From positions 806,001 through 870,000 of the forward strand of contig CBDCBQ010000003.1 in assembly GCA_965214415.1 (NCBI GenBank): DNA of 64,000 bases, written 5' to 3'. A program made the translations under genes and the position numbers. Numbering within the stretch: the first letter of the stretch is position 1; every line of letters starts with the position of its first letter. Positions 35,087 to 43,741 of the stretch are shown here, one piece after another. This DNA is from RH-AL1 sp965214415. Lineage in GTDB: Bacteria > Pseudomonadota > Alphaproteobacteria > Rhizobiales > Beijerinckiaceae. Under the pieces are notes generated by a model. It was not told the DNA's origin, ran no database searches, and saw only the letters and a program-made list of their open reading frames with translations.

Positions 35087-36595
35087 ATGGCGGCAGAGGT
35101 CAGGGCCATCGAGGCCGACATCCCGATGGGGATGAGCCAAGTCGAGGACGGCGACGCCAAGGTGCTCTTCATCCGCGACGAGCACGGCCTGCGCGCCTTC
35201 CAGGCGACGTGCCCGCACTACGGCGCGCCGCTCGCCAAGGGCGAGATCTGCGGCCAGACGCTGTACTGCCCCTGGCACAAGGCGGCGTTCGACATCGGCG
35301 ACGGCTCGCTCCTCGAGCCGCCGGCGCTGGATGGGCTTGCGCGATACCCGATCCGCACCGAGGGCGAGAAGGTCGTCGCCACGCTCGAGCCGATGAAGGC
35401 CTCGGCCCCGTCGACGCGGGCGCATGACGCGCGCACCTTCGTGGTCGTCGGCACCGGCGCGGCGGCGGTCGCCGCGATCAAGACGCTCCGGCACGAGGGG
35501 TTCGGCGGTAGGCTCGTCGTGATCGGCCGCGAGCAGGGCGAGCCGTATGACCGGCCGAAGCTGTCCAAGAACTTCCTGGCCAAGCCGACGGAGCCGGCGG
35601 CGATGATCCTGGAGGCGGCATTTCACGAGACATACGGCGTCGAGCTGATGACGTCGGCGGCGACGCGAATCGAGCCCGCATCGCGGCGCGTCACGCTCGC
35701 CGATGGCACGACCATCGCCGGCGACGCGCTGCTGATCGCCACCGGCAGCAAGGCCGTCGTGCCACCCTTCGCCGGCGGCGAGCTTGCCGGCATCCACACC
35801 CTGCGCAGCCTCGACGACGCCGTCGCGCTGAGCGGCGCGGCAGAAGCCGGCAAGGCGCTCGTCGTGATCGGCGGCGGCTTCATCGGCCTCGAGGCGGCGG
35901 CGTTTCTCACAAAGCGCGGGCTGTCGGCGACCGTCGTGTCGCCGGAGGCCCTGCCGCTGGCCGCGCGCTTCGGCGACGACATCGCGCACGCGCTGAAGGT
36001 CCATCACGAGGGCACCGGTGTGCGCTTCCTGCAGGGCAAGGTCGCGCGCTTCGAAGGCGATGGCGCGGTCACCGGCGTGCGGCTCGAGGGCGGCGAGGTG
36101 CTGCCGGCCGACCTCGTGCTGATCGGCACCGGCGCCGCGCCGGAGACCGCCATCATCGACGCGCCCAAGCGTGACGACGGCGGTGTCGAGGTCGACGCCA
36201 TGCTGAAGCTGGCGCCCGGCGTCTGGGCCGCCGGCGACATCGCGGCCTTCCCGGAGGCGCAAAGCGGAACGATCGCCCGCATCGAGCACTGGCGCCTCGC
36301 CCAGCAGCAGGGCATGCACGCCGCGCGCGGCATGCTGGGCCACGAGGTGGCCTTCACCGACGCGCCGTTCTTCTGGTCGAACCAGGGCGACAAGCGGCTC
36401 GACTATGCCGGCTACGCGCCGGACTGGGATGCCATCGAAACCAGGGGCGAGGTCGCCAAGCTCGATTTCATCTCGTACTTCGTCCGCGGCGGCAAGGCCG
36501 TGGCCGCCTGCGCCGTCGGCAGCCACAACCCGGCGCTGATCGCGTTTTTGGACCGGCTTGGGCGCGACGGCCCCCCGGACGTCGCGGAGATCTGA
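35087..36595 (+). CDS. FAD-dependent reductase with N-terminal Rieske domain (AIF-like)
   Basis: The 502-aa protein combines a Rieske [2Fe-2S] domain (C42, H44, C61, H64 in TCPHYGAPL and CPWHKAAF) with a ferredoxin-reductase-type flavoprotein: FAD fold VVGTGAAAVAAIKTL near residue 122, NAD fold VIGGGFIGLEAAAFL near residue 262, and FAD-binding VWAAGDIAAFP. Such fusions resemble AIFL/apoptosis-inducing-factor-like reductases and may pass electrons from NAD(P)H to an oxygenase or other redox partner. No oxygenase gene is next to it. Start: ATG with GTGAGGAGTGG upstream. Confidence 0.9.
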   Translation: MAAEVRAIEADIPMGMSQVEDGDAKVLFIRDEHGLRAFQATCPHYGAPLAKGEICGQTLYCPWHKAAFDIGDGSLLEPPALDGLARYPIRTEGEKVVATLEPMKASAPSTRAHDARTFVVVGTGAAAVAAIKTLRHEGFGGRLVVIGREQGEPYDRPKLSKNFLAKPTEPAAMILEAAFHETYGVELMTSAATRIEPASRRVTLADGTTIAGDALLIATGSKAVVPPFAGGELAGIHTLRSLDDAVALSGAAEAGKALVVIGGGFIGLEAAAFLTKRGLSATVVSPEALPLAARFGDDIAHALKVHHEGTGVRFLQGKVARFEGDGAVTGVRLEGGEVLPADLVLIGTGAAPETAIIDAPKRDDGGVEVDAMLKLAPGVWAAGDIAAFPEAQSGTIARIEHWRLAQQQGMHAARGMLGHEVAFTDAPFFWSNQGDKRLDYAGYAPDWDAIETRGEVAKLDFISYFVRGGKAVAACAVGSHNPALIAFLDRLGRDGPPDVAEI

Positions 36596-36606
36596 TCGAC
36601 CGAGGG

Positions 36607-37029
36607 TCAGAGCGCCGCGACGACTTTCGCGGCATGCGCCGTCAGCATCTCGGGGTCGGCCATCTTGCCCGCGTGCGGCTTCAGCGCGACGTCGTCGAAG
36701 CGCGGGATGACATGGAAATGCGGGTGGAACACCGTCTGCCCGGCGGCGGGTTCGTTGTATTGGATCAGCATGATCCCGTCGGCGGCGAATGCGGCCTTCA
36801 CCGCCTTGGCGACAGTCTGCACGCGCGGCATCAGCGCGGCCAGCACTTGCGGGTCCATGTCGAGCATGGTGCGAGCCTTGGCGTGCTTGGGGATCACCAG
36901 CGTGTGGCCGTCGGCCTGCGGCATCACGTCCATGAAGGCGAGCGCCACCTCGTCCTCGTAGACCCCGTGGCAGGGGATCTCGCCGCGCAGGATCTTCGCG
37001 AAGATGTTGTGCTCGTCGTAGGCGCTCAT
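36607..37029 (-). CDS. HIT family hydrolase
   Basis: The 140-aa HINT/Fhit-like nucleotide-binding protein has the histidine triad H102-x-H104-x-H106 (VFHPHFHVIPR) and the N-terminal FAKILRGEIPC and GHTLVIPKHA motifs. Members hydrolyse AMP conjugates of lysine, amines or dinucleotide polyphosphates. The start overlaps the upstream DUF482 gene stop by 4 nt (37026-37029), so the two are co-transcribed and coupled. Confidence 0.93.
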   Translation of the reverse strand: MSAYDEHNIFAKILRGEIPCHGVYEDEVALAFMDVMPQADGHTLVIPKHAKARTMLDMDPQVLAALMPRVQTVAKAVKAAFAADGIMLIQYNEPAAGQTVFHPHFHVIPRFDDVALKPHAGKMADPEMLTAHAAKVVAAL

Positions 37030-38282
37030 TCCGTCTCCACCTTGGTGTCCTGGCCGGACGGGCCGTTTTTCTTGAACGGGGCGTGCTCCGCGTACTCATC
37101 GAGCGCCGCGTCGACCGCGATGCGTTCGCGCACGAGGTAGTCGTCGATCGCGCGGGCGAAGCGCTTGTCGGGGATTTCGTGCGCCGAATAGGTCGGCACG
37201 GCGCGATAGCCGCGCGCCAGCTTGTGCTCGCCCTGGGCGCCGGCCTCGACGCGCTTCAGCCCGTGCGCGATCGCCCACTCGATCGCCTGGTAGTAGCAGA
37301 CCTCGAAATGCAGGAACGGGTGCTCCTCGATCGCGCCCCAGTTGCGGCCGTAGAGCGCGTCGTCGCCGATGAAGTTGATCGCGCCGGCGATCCATTTGCC
37401 CTCGCGCTTGGCCATCACGAGCAGGATGCGGTCCGCCATCGTGCGGCCGACCTCCTCGAAGAACGCCTTCGTGAGGTAGGGCCGGCCCCATTTGCGCGAG
37501 CCCGTGTCGATGTAGAAGTCGAAGAACGCAGCCCAGTGGTCGGCCTCGATCGCTGCGCCGGTCAGCCGCTCGATGGTGATGCCGGGGCCGAGCGCGTCGC
37601 GGCGCTCGCGGCGGATCATCTTGCGCTTGCGCGAGGCGAGGCTCTCGAGGAACGCGTCGAAATCCACGTAGCCCTCGTTGACGAAGTGGAACTGCTGGCC
37701 GGTGCGCTGCAGCAGGCCCGCCGCCCCCATCGCCTCGTAATCCTCCCGCGTCGGGAAGGTCACGTGGACAGAAGACGCCTCGATCTTGTGGCACCAGGCC
37801 TTGAGGCCGGCGATCAGAGTGTCGCGGGCGCCGGGCTCGGCGTCGGCCGCCACCAGCAGGCGGCGGCCGGTCGCCGGGGTGAACGGCACGCAAACCTGGA
37901 GCTTCGGGTAATAGTCGAGCCCGGCGCGATTGTAGGCATCGGCCCAGGCATGGTCGAACACGTACTCGCCCATCGAATGGGTCTTGATGTAGCAGGGCGC
38001 GGCCGCCATCAGCTTGCCGGCCTTGTTCTCGACCAGCACGTGGGTCGGAGTCCAGCCGGTCCGGCCGCCGACCGATTTCGAGTTCTCCAACGCCAATAGA
38101 AACGCGTGCGTGATGAAGGGGTTGAAGCGCTCCTCCGTGGCCGAACCTGCCTCGCCGACCGAGCCGTCGGCGCGGATCGCGAGCCCCGCCGTCGGGCCTA
38201 TGGGGTTGGCGCAGGCATCCCATGCCGCGGGTTCGATCTCCGCGAGGGACTGGACGATACGGACCGTCGGTGTTGTCGGCAT
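37026..38282 (-). CDS. GNAT-fold N-acetyltransferase of the DUF482/FemAB-like family
   Basis: The 418-aa protein is one of the COG3146 proteins sometimes named peptidogalycan biosynthesis protein. Typical blocks are FNPFITHAFLLALENSKSVG, YVFDHAWADAYNRAG, YYPKLQVCVPFTPATGRRLL, RKRKMIRRERR and EAGAQGEHKLARGY. The chosen start MPTTPTVRIVQSLAEIEPAAW at 38282 matches the usual N-terminus; a longer reading frame upstream is not conserved in character. The substrate is unknown. The HIT gene is coupled downstream. A 14-bp palindrome lies about 70 nt upstream of the start. Confidence 0.85.
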   Translation of the reverse strand: MPTTPTVRIVQSLAEIEPAAWDACANPIGPTAGLAIRADGSVGEAGSATEERFNPFITHAFLLALENSKSVGGRTGWTPTHVLVENKAGKLMAAAPCYIKTHSMGEYVFDHAWADAYNRAGLDYYPKLQVCVPFTPATGRRLLVAADAEPGARDTLIAGLKAWCHKIEASSVHVTFPTREDYEAMGAAGLLQRTGQQFHFVNEGYVDFDAFLESLASRKRKMIRRERRDALGPGITIERLTGAAIEADHWAAFFDFYIDTGSRKWGRPYLTKAFFEEVGRTMADRILLVMAKREGKWIAGAINFIGDDALYGRNWGAIEEHPFLHFEVCYYQAIEWAIAHGLKRVEAGAQGEHKLARGYRAVPTYSAHEIPDKRFARAIDDYLVRERIAVDAALDEYAEHAPFKKNGPSGQDTKVETE

Positions 38283-38726
38283 GCCGCCGAAACTAGCGTC
38301 GCCGGCCGGCTCCGGCAACGCGCTGGTTTTGACGCAGCCCGCATCGCGAGATAGGTATAAATACCTTATCCGGACGAGTTTGGCAAAGCGCGACAGAAGG
38401 GGCATCGGTCAAGAAGCCTACGGCTCCCGGTCACGCCGCGCGCGATCGGGAGACGCCGTACGATGCCACCGGTGCCGCCCGAAGTCACCGAGCGACGACG
38501 CCGCGCCCCGCGAATGTCGGCGGCCGCCGACATGCGGTCACGCCCGTGTCCGCTGCCGGTGGCGCGCGGTCGCGATCGGGTCGGCGCTCGATGGCGCGTG
38601 GCACCGCCGCGTCAGCGAACGTCGACGGGCAAGATTGTTTCGCCGGCCACCGATACTTTAGTTCGATATGGCTTTTTGAAAATGAGCCTTAACTCAGTCA
38701 TCTCCAAATGAAGATCGATCTCAACT
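38283..38726. other. 444-bp intergenic stretch between divergent genes
   Basis: The region contains the promoter areas of the DUF482 gene (minus) and the small membrane protein (plus). A palindrome at 38353-38366 is the one clear structure. The base composition drops to AT-rich near 38630-38700 (TTGTTTCGCC, TTTAGTTCGATATGGCTTTTTG), consistent with a promoter for the plus-strand gene. No gene is supported. Confidence 0.5.
38353..38366. promoter_or_regulatory. Palindrome upstream of the DUF482-HIT operon
   Basis: AGGTAT-AA-ATACCT is an interrupted perfect palindrome in an AT-rich spot, 71 nt upstream of the DUF482 start codon. Its position suits an operator overlapping a promoter on the minus strand. 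No regulator gene is adjacent. Confidence 0.35.
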
Positions 38727-39146
38727 ATGCGCGATATTGCCATCGTACCTCTCGTTGCCGCCGCCGCTCTCGGCATCTCGATCGGCTTGAAGTATATGCT
38801 GGCAACAGCCTTCATGTCCTATCATGCGACGGTCGCCGGGAGGCCTTGGGCGCAGATCGACCCGGGCATGCAGGCGATCGTCCTCGGCATGCTGCGGATC
38901 ATCGGCGGTGGTTTCGCCACCACGGGCGTCGCGACCCTGTGGCTGTGCGTGGCGATCCACGAGGGCGCGCGCTGGGCGCCGTGGGCGATCCTGACGATCG
39001 CGGCCGTCTCGCTGCTGCCCACGCTTCTGGTCGCGCTTCGGCTTCGCGCTTACCAGCCTTCGGCCAAAACGCCCGTTGTGCCGACCCTCGCGGCGCTGGC
39101 CCTCATCATCATCGGCGCGGGCCTGTCGATCCACGCCCTGGCGTGA
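38727..39146 (+). CDS. Small four-helix integral membrane protein
   Basis: The 139-aa hypothetical protein has four hydrophobic helices: IAIVPLVAAAALGISIGLKY, AIVLGMLRIIGGGFATTGVA (preceded by a short loop), APWAILTIAAVSLLPTLLVA and VPTLAALALIIIGAGLSIHA. Similar proteins occur widely in Hyphomicrobiales without known function. It stands alone between divergent and unrelated genes. Confidence 0.75.
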   Translation: MRDIAIVPLVAAAALGISIGLKYMLATAFMSYHATVAGRPWAQIDPGMQAIVLGMLRIIGGGFATTGVATLWLCVAIHEGARWAPWAILTIAAVSLLPTLLVALRLRAYQPSAKTPVVPTLAALALIIIGAGLSIHALA

Positions 39147-39441
39147 CGGCCGTGCCGCCCGCCGGGACCCGCGCAAACTTCGGTCCTGGCGCGGCAGATC
39201 GTCTGGTCTCAAACCAGCGAGAGGGCGGCTGAGGTCGCCGACACGATCGTGCACGCGGTGTCCGCGCGTCGACCGGGACCTCGATGCCCTCGAACCTAGA
39301 GGTCGGAAGGCTCGTGACCCCGCGGCTCGGGTTGACCGACCTCCAGCAAGTTTTTCAGGTCCGCCCTACAGTCGCCGCGGTCGCGCGGTTATGTGATGTC
39401 CGCGGGATGTCTCGAGCCGTCCCGCGCCGCACGGGACAGTA

Positions 39442-40617
39442 GTGGCCGGCTTCACCGCGATCAAACGACCCGGACGACCGGCGCGGCGGATGCTCGCCTG
39501 CGGGCTCGTCGTGACGTCGCTCATGGCGACGCTGGTTGGCGTGAGCCCTGCCGCAGCGCGCGGGGGTAGGGGTGGCGGTTGCTCCACGCCGCCCGATCCG
39601 AGCGACCCGCCGCGTTGCGCGCGCCAGGCTGCTCAGGCCGCGAAAGCCGCCAAACGCGGGACCAAAGGCGCCGCGACGGGCGGGGTGCCCGGCGACAAGG
39701 CCGCGGCGGGCCGAGCGCCGGGGATCGAGAGCGGCGGCGTCTCGCCCTCGATCGACAACACGATCCCGCTGCTCAAGCCCGGCATGTTCCGGCTCGATCT
39801 CGGCAGCTACGTCATCAATCATCCGATCTTCGGCATCGGCTCGCCGCGCCGGGATGGCACCGACCTCGTCGAGACGTTCACGCTCGGCTACGGCGTCAAC
39901 CCCCGGCTGACCATTTTCGCCGGTGCGGTCGAGGTCAACGCAAGCCACAACGACAGCGGGTTCAGCGCCGATTTCGTCGACCCGAAGGTCGGCTTTCTCT
40001 ACCGGGTCGCGACGCCGTCCGAGTTCCGCGGCAACACGCTCGATTTCGTCGGCGACGTCACGGTCAACGAGCCGTTCGGCGGCGTCGGGCTGCCCGGTCA
40101 GGCCGTCGGCGATGTCGGGCCGATCGGCCGCGCGCGCTTGCTGGTCACGCGCGAGGTCGGACACGGCTTCACGCTCCAGGGCATCGGCGGCTTGCAGGCG
40201 GCGCAGGTCACGACGCCGCTGTCGTACTCGCCGTTCGGCGGCCTCGGCACGCGCAAGACGACCGATGTCGACGGGCTGCTCGGACTCGCCGGCCAGTATC
40301 GGCTGACGCAGATCTCGGATCGGCTCTACGTCAACGGCGAGCTCGATTACCTCGTCCCGCTCTCGTCCAACGTCGGTCAGGTGTCGCTCGCCTCGCCCTT
40401 CAAGATCAGCGAGAGCTACGCCGCGACGCTCGGCGCGAGCTACGTTCTGCGCCCAGGCAGCATTCTCGCCCGGCTGACCGATACGGTGACGCTCGACAAC
40501 GCGGGCTCGAGCATTTCCTATCCCCCGCTGGGCTCGCGGCGGCTGCTCTCCAACACGGTCGGGATCACGCTGTCGTTCCTCAACTTCGGCCCCGGCCATT
40601 GGCTGGGCGGCCGCTAG
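39442..40617 (+). CDS. Outer-membrane beta-barrel/transporter-like protein
   Basis: The 391-aa protein is probably secreted. A signal peptide (ACGLVVTSLMATLVGVSPAAA) is followed by a Cys/Pro-rich linker and an Ala/Lys-rich stretch. The rest has alternating-residue strands (DLGSYVINHPIFGIGS, FVGDVTVNEPFGG, LYVNGELDYLVPLS) suggesting a beta-barrel, perhaps of the transporter/MetA-pathway-like group. The GTG start at 39442 is the best available; ATG at 39490 is a possible later start. The exact family is not recognised. Confidence 0.6.
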   Translation: MAGFTAIKRPGRPARRMLACGLVVTSLMATLVGVSPAAARGGRGGGCSTPPDPSDPPRCARQAAQAAKAAKRGTKGAATGGVPGDKAAAGRAPGIESGGVSPSIDNTIPLLKPGMFRLDLGSYVINHPIFGIGSPRRDGTDLVETFTLGYGVNPRLTIFAGAVEVNASHNDSGFSADFVDPKVGFLYRVATPSEFRGNTLDFVGDVTVNEPFGGVGLPGQAVGDVGPIGRARLLVTREVGHGFTLQGIGGLQAAQVTTPLSYSPFGGLGTRKTTDVDGLLGLAGQYRLTQISDRLYVNGELDYLVPLSSNVGQVSLASPFKISESYAATLGASYVLRPGSILARLTDTVTLDNAGSSISYPPLGSRRLLSNTVGITLSFLNFGPGHWLGGR

Positions 40618-40620
40618 AGC

Positions 40621-41014
40621 GACGCTAGGTGGCGTGATCCTCCTCCGCGAAGCGGGCTGCCGCGATCACGCTTCCGACGGTCCGCCGCCGGGATTGCCGT
40701 CGCCCCGTTTCTTCCTTCGGCGAAGAGGGCCGTTTCTCCGTCCCGGCCCGCGTCGCAAACAGCACCGCGCGGAGCGGCGGTCGAGCCTGGCCGCAGGACT
40801 CGGCCGGAGGCCGCTTCGCGCCGCTGCGCGATGGCCTTCGGCCAGCCTTGACCGTCGTTGCGCGCGGCGCGGGAGGGATTGCAGGCCGGGACGAAGAAAC
40901 GGCCCTCGCCAACCGAACCAAGAAACGATCCCATGTCGCCGAGCCGGCCGAGGTTCTCGATATGTGGTGCCGTCTTCGACAGGGGAGGATCCAAGCCACC
41001 GGGGATGGGGACCT
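40621..41014. other. 394-bp non-coding stretch holding an inverted repeat
   Basis: Several reading frames are open here but show only low-complexity Arg/Ala/Pro-rich translations. Within it are two 23-bp arms of an imperfect inverted repeat (annotated separately). The stretch lies between the stop codons of two convergent genes. Confidence 0.5.
40725..40907. repeat. Inverted repeat, 23-bp arms 137 bp apart
   Basis: The left arm (40725-40747, starting GAGGGCCGTTTCTCCG) and the reverse complement of the right arm (40885-40907) match at 22 of 23 positions, with one C/T difference in the middle. A third related fragment (AAGAAACG) follows. The arrangement resembles a MITE-like or REP-type element between convergent genes. 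Confidence 0.6.
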
Positions 41015-41815
41015 TCACTCCGGCAGGGCGTCGAGCCACGCGGCGATCGCATCGAAGTCGAGGTCGGCGACGATGTGGTGGCGCCCGTCGATCTCGAGGA
41101 ACGTCTTCGGCTCGCGGGCGAGCGCGAAGAGGTGTCGGGCAAAGCGGATCGGCACGACCGGGTCGGCGCGCGCGTGCAGGAATAGTTTGGGGGCCACCAC
41201 TCGCGCGATCGTATCGGTCGAGCGGTACTGGTCGAGCATCAGCAGCCGCACCGGGAACATCCAGTATCGCGCGGCGGCGATGTCGACCGTCGCGCTGAAG
41301 GCGGAGTCGAGGATCAGCGCCTTGACCTCGTGCGCGGCTGCGACGGGCACGGCGATGCCGCTGCCGAGCGACTCGCCGAAGACGACGATGCGCGTCGGCG
41401 GATAGCCGAGCGCGATCGCCTCGGCGTAGGCAGCCTCGCCGGAGCGCATCAGCGCCGGCTGGGTCGGCTTGCCCGGCGAGGCGCCGTAACCGGGATAATC
41501 GATCGCGAGATAGCCCCATCCGCGCGACGCGAACTCGCGCAGAAGACCGATGCGATTGACGAGATTGCCGCCGTTGCCATGGAAGAAGACGATCAACGGC
41601 TGGCCCGTGGCGGCGGGCTCGTACCAGGCGACGAGAGGCTCGTCCTGCGTCGTCGCGAGCTCGAGAGTGCGCGTTCGCGGCAGGCCGTGCGCGCTGGCCG
41701 GACCGAGCAGCGGCGCCGGGAAGTAGAGCAACCGTCGCTGCGCGACGACGATCGGGACGAGCATGACGAGGTAGACGGCGATCGCACCGACGAGCAGCCA
41801 CGCCATCCACCGCAT
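41015..41815 (-). CDS. Membrane-anchored alpha/beta hydrolase
   Basis: The 266-aa protein has one N-terminal transmembrane anchor (WMAWLLVGAIAVYLVMLVPI). The alpha/beta-hydrolase fold follows: HGNGGN oxyanion loop, nucleophile S149 (VFGESLGSG), acid in HARADPVVP and His in DGRHH. It belongs to the COG1073 group of BAAT/prolyl-oligopeptidase-like hydrolases, substrate unknown. Start: ATG at 41815 with GAGGAGG 8 nt upstream, better than a longer GTG frame. Confidence 0.88.
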   Translation of the reverse strand: MRWMAWLLVGAIAVYLVMLVPIVVAQRRLLYFPAPLLGPASAHGLPRTRTLELATTQDEPLVAWYEPAATGQPLIVFFHGNGGNLVNRIGLLREFASRGWGYLAIDYPGYGASPGKPTQPALMRSGEAAYAEAIALGYPPTRIVVFGESLGSGIAVPVAAAHEVKALILDSAFSATVDIAAARYWMFPVRLLMLDQYRSTDTIARVVAPKLFLHARADPVVPIRFARHLFALAREPKTFLEIDGRHHIVADLDFDAIAAWLDALPE

Positions 41816-41929
41816 GTGTCGTGCCTCCTCGCGCCATCGCCTCGCGGTCTTCAGGCGAAACGCGGGCCAGCCAGCGTCGCGAGCAGCAACCGGCGGCCGA
41901 CCTTCGGCCACCGGATCTCGCGAGCCGCA

Positions 41930-43117
41930 TCAGGCGGCGGCGGCGCGCGCCTTCGTGCTCTCGTAGACTGCCGTCTCGAGTTCGTAATAGCCGGTCACCG
42001 AGGTGGCGTCGGCGAACGGCAGGATCTGCGTGCCCCAGAAGCCGCCGAGCCCGTTCTTCCGGTCGATCCAGTAGAACAGGTTGGCGAGCCCGGCCCAGGC
42101 GATCGCACCGGCGGGGCGGCCGGTCGGCGCTTCCTCGTCGTTGACCATGAACGTGTAGGACCACGACTTCTTGAGGCCGGGGAAGAACTCGGCGTCGTTC
42201 GACAGGCTCGGGACGACGCCCGGCAGCATCACCACTTTCTGGTGTGATTGCAAACCGTTGCGCACGGCCTGCTCGACCGTCTCGGCCTTCAGCACGCGGC
42301 CGTTCGGGCCGTTGCCGTCGTTCAACCACATGCGGATGAACTTCATGTACTCGCCGACGGTCGCGTAGAGCCCGTGTCCGCCGAAATGCACCTCGGGCGT
42401 CGACGTCAGCTCGAACTCGGGCATCGGCGTCAGCGAGCCATCGGCGTTGCGCGCGTGCATCTTGGCGAGGCGCTTGCGCATCGGGTCGGTCAGCGAGAAC
42501 GTCATCTCCTCGATGCCGAGCTGCGTGAAGATGCGCTCCTGCATCACCTCGCCGAGCCGCTTGTTGCGGATGCCTTCGACGACCTGACCGGCCCAATCCA
42601 TGTTGGTGCCGTATTCCCACTTGTCGCCGGGATCGAACAGCAGCGGCGTCATCAGCGCCTTCTTGGAGGACGTGATGACGGACGGCTGGCCGTGCTTCTC
42701 GGCCATGTGGTTGTAGTTCTTGTTGAAGAAGTCGTAGCCGAAGCCCGCCGTGTGCAGCATCAGCATGCGGGTGGTGATGTCGCGCTTGGGCGCGCGCAGC
42801 TTCGGATTGCCGGCGTCGTCGAAGCCATCGAGCACCTGGAGCTTGCCGATGTCGGGCGCATAGGTCTTGGCCGGCGCGTCGAGATCGAGCAGGCCTTCCT
42901 CGACGCATTGCATGATGCAGGTGCCGGTGATCGCCTTGGTGGTCGAGAAGATCGCGAAGACGCTATCCGTCGTCATTGCCTCGCCGGAGCCCTTGGCGCG
43001 CTCGCCGGCGGCGCCCTCGTAGGTGTTGCCCTCGCGATCGGTCAGCATCGCCACCACGCCCGGAACCGGGGCGTCGGCCTTCACCGCCTTGTGCAGGATG
43101 TCGTCGTACGCGCTCAT
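41930..43117 (-). CDS. Serine hydrolase of the beta-lactamase/EstB family
   Basis: The 395-aa penicillin-binding-like fold is soluble and without a signal peptide. The catalytic SxxK is S58-x-x-K61 (FAIFSTTKAITG), the second motif is in the region KWEYGTNMDWAG, and HFGGHGLY is near the third motif. Proteins like this are esterases or peptidases (EstB, LACTB-like) rather than true antibiotic-degrading lactamases. Start: MSAYDDILHKAVKAD with GGAGGAG 7 nt upstream. Confidence 0.9.
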   Translation of the reverse strand: MSAYDDILHKAVKADAPVPGVVAMLTDREGNTYEGAAGERAKGSGEAMTTDSVFAIFSTTKAITGTCIMQCVEEGLLDLDAPAKTYAPDIGKLQVLDGFDDAGNPKLRAPKRDITTRMLMLHTAGFGYDFFNKNYNHMAEKHGQPSVITSSKKALMTPLLFDPGDKWEYGTNMDWAGQVVEGIRNKRLGEVMQERIFTQLGIEEMTFSLTDPMRKRLAKMHARNADGSLTPMPEFELTSTPEVHFGGHGLYATVGEYMKFIRMWLNDGNGPNGRVLKAETVEQAVRNGLQSHQKVVMLPGVVPSLSNDAEFFPGLKKSWSYTFMVNDEEAPTGRPAGAIAWAGLANLFYWIDRKNGLGGFWGTQILPFADATSVTGYYELETAVYESTKARAAAA

Positions 43118-43222
43118 GGCCTTCTCCTCCCAGATCGGACGCATCACGACGGCGCCCGTTGCCAGGGACAGATGGAGCGCGGAGCGTCACCGCACATCCG
43201 ACGGTCGTCGGAGCCTAGGATC

Positions 43223-43723
43223 TCACGGCTGGGCGCGCGGCGGGTGGCCGAACATCGCGTGCTCGACCTTGTCGCCGACCTTCAGGTCGATCGCGTTGGC
43301 GACGCCGGCATCGACCTCGAGGACGCCGAGCGTCGGCGCGTTCGAGGGGATCACCGTCTCGTCCATCGGCTTGGCGTCGTGCGCGATCGAGACGACGCGC
43401 GCGTCGGCGCCGATGAAGATCATGTCGAGCGGCAGATAGGTGTCCTTCATCCAGAAGGCGACCGGCACGGCGCGGGGCCGGAAGTCGAACAGCATGCCGT
43501 GGTCGCGCGCCATCGTCTTGCGATCCATCAGCCCGTGCTCGCGCTCGGCCTCGGTCTGCTGCCATTCCACCATGAAGCGGTGCGGGCCGCTCGTCGTGTC
43601 GATCACGAGCGGCGAAACGGGGCCGGCGGCGTCGGCGATGCCGGCGCCGACCGTCGCGACCAGAAGCCCCAAACCCATCCCGCCAAAACGCCGCGCCAGC
43701 ATGCCGAAACCCCGCCCGAACAC
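43223..43723 (-). CDS. DUF192 family secreted protein
   Basis: The 166-aa protein has a signal peptide (RRFGGMGLGLLVATVGAGIADA) and a DUF192 domain with its motifs GLMDRKTMARDHGMLF, VAFWMKDTYLPLDMIFI and APTLGVLEVDAG. The fold is known from structural work but the role is not established. It is often found near cold-shock-domain genes in Hyphomicrobiales, as here with the double CSD protein. Confidence 0.88.
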   Translation of the reverse strand: MFGRGFGMLARRFGGMGLGLLVATVGAGIADAAGPVSPLVIDTTSGPHRFMVEWQQTEAEREHGLMDRKTMARDHGMLFDFRPRAVPVAFWMKDTYLPLDMIFIGADARVVSIAHDAKPMDETVIPSNAPTLGVLEVDAGVANAIDLKVGDKVEHAMFGHPPRAQP

Positions 43724-43741
43724 CGGGCGGGACCAAGCACG

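Noticed and set aside
39147..39441. Possible gene in the 295-bp gap before the beta-barrel gene
   Set aside because: Frames are short or low-complexity, and only weak hairpins (such as GAGGTCGG with CCGACCTC) are present. It is best left as promoter or leader DNA.
41930..43117. True beta-lactamase resistance gene
   Set aside because: The protein lacks a signal peptide and the context resembles cytoplasmic EstB-like serine hydrolases, so an antibiotic-resistance call is not supported.
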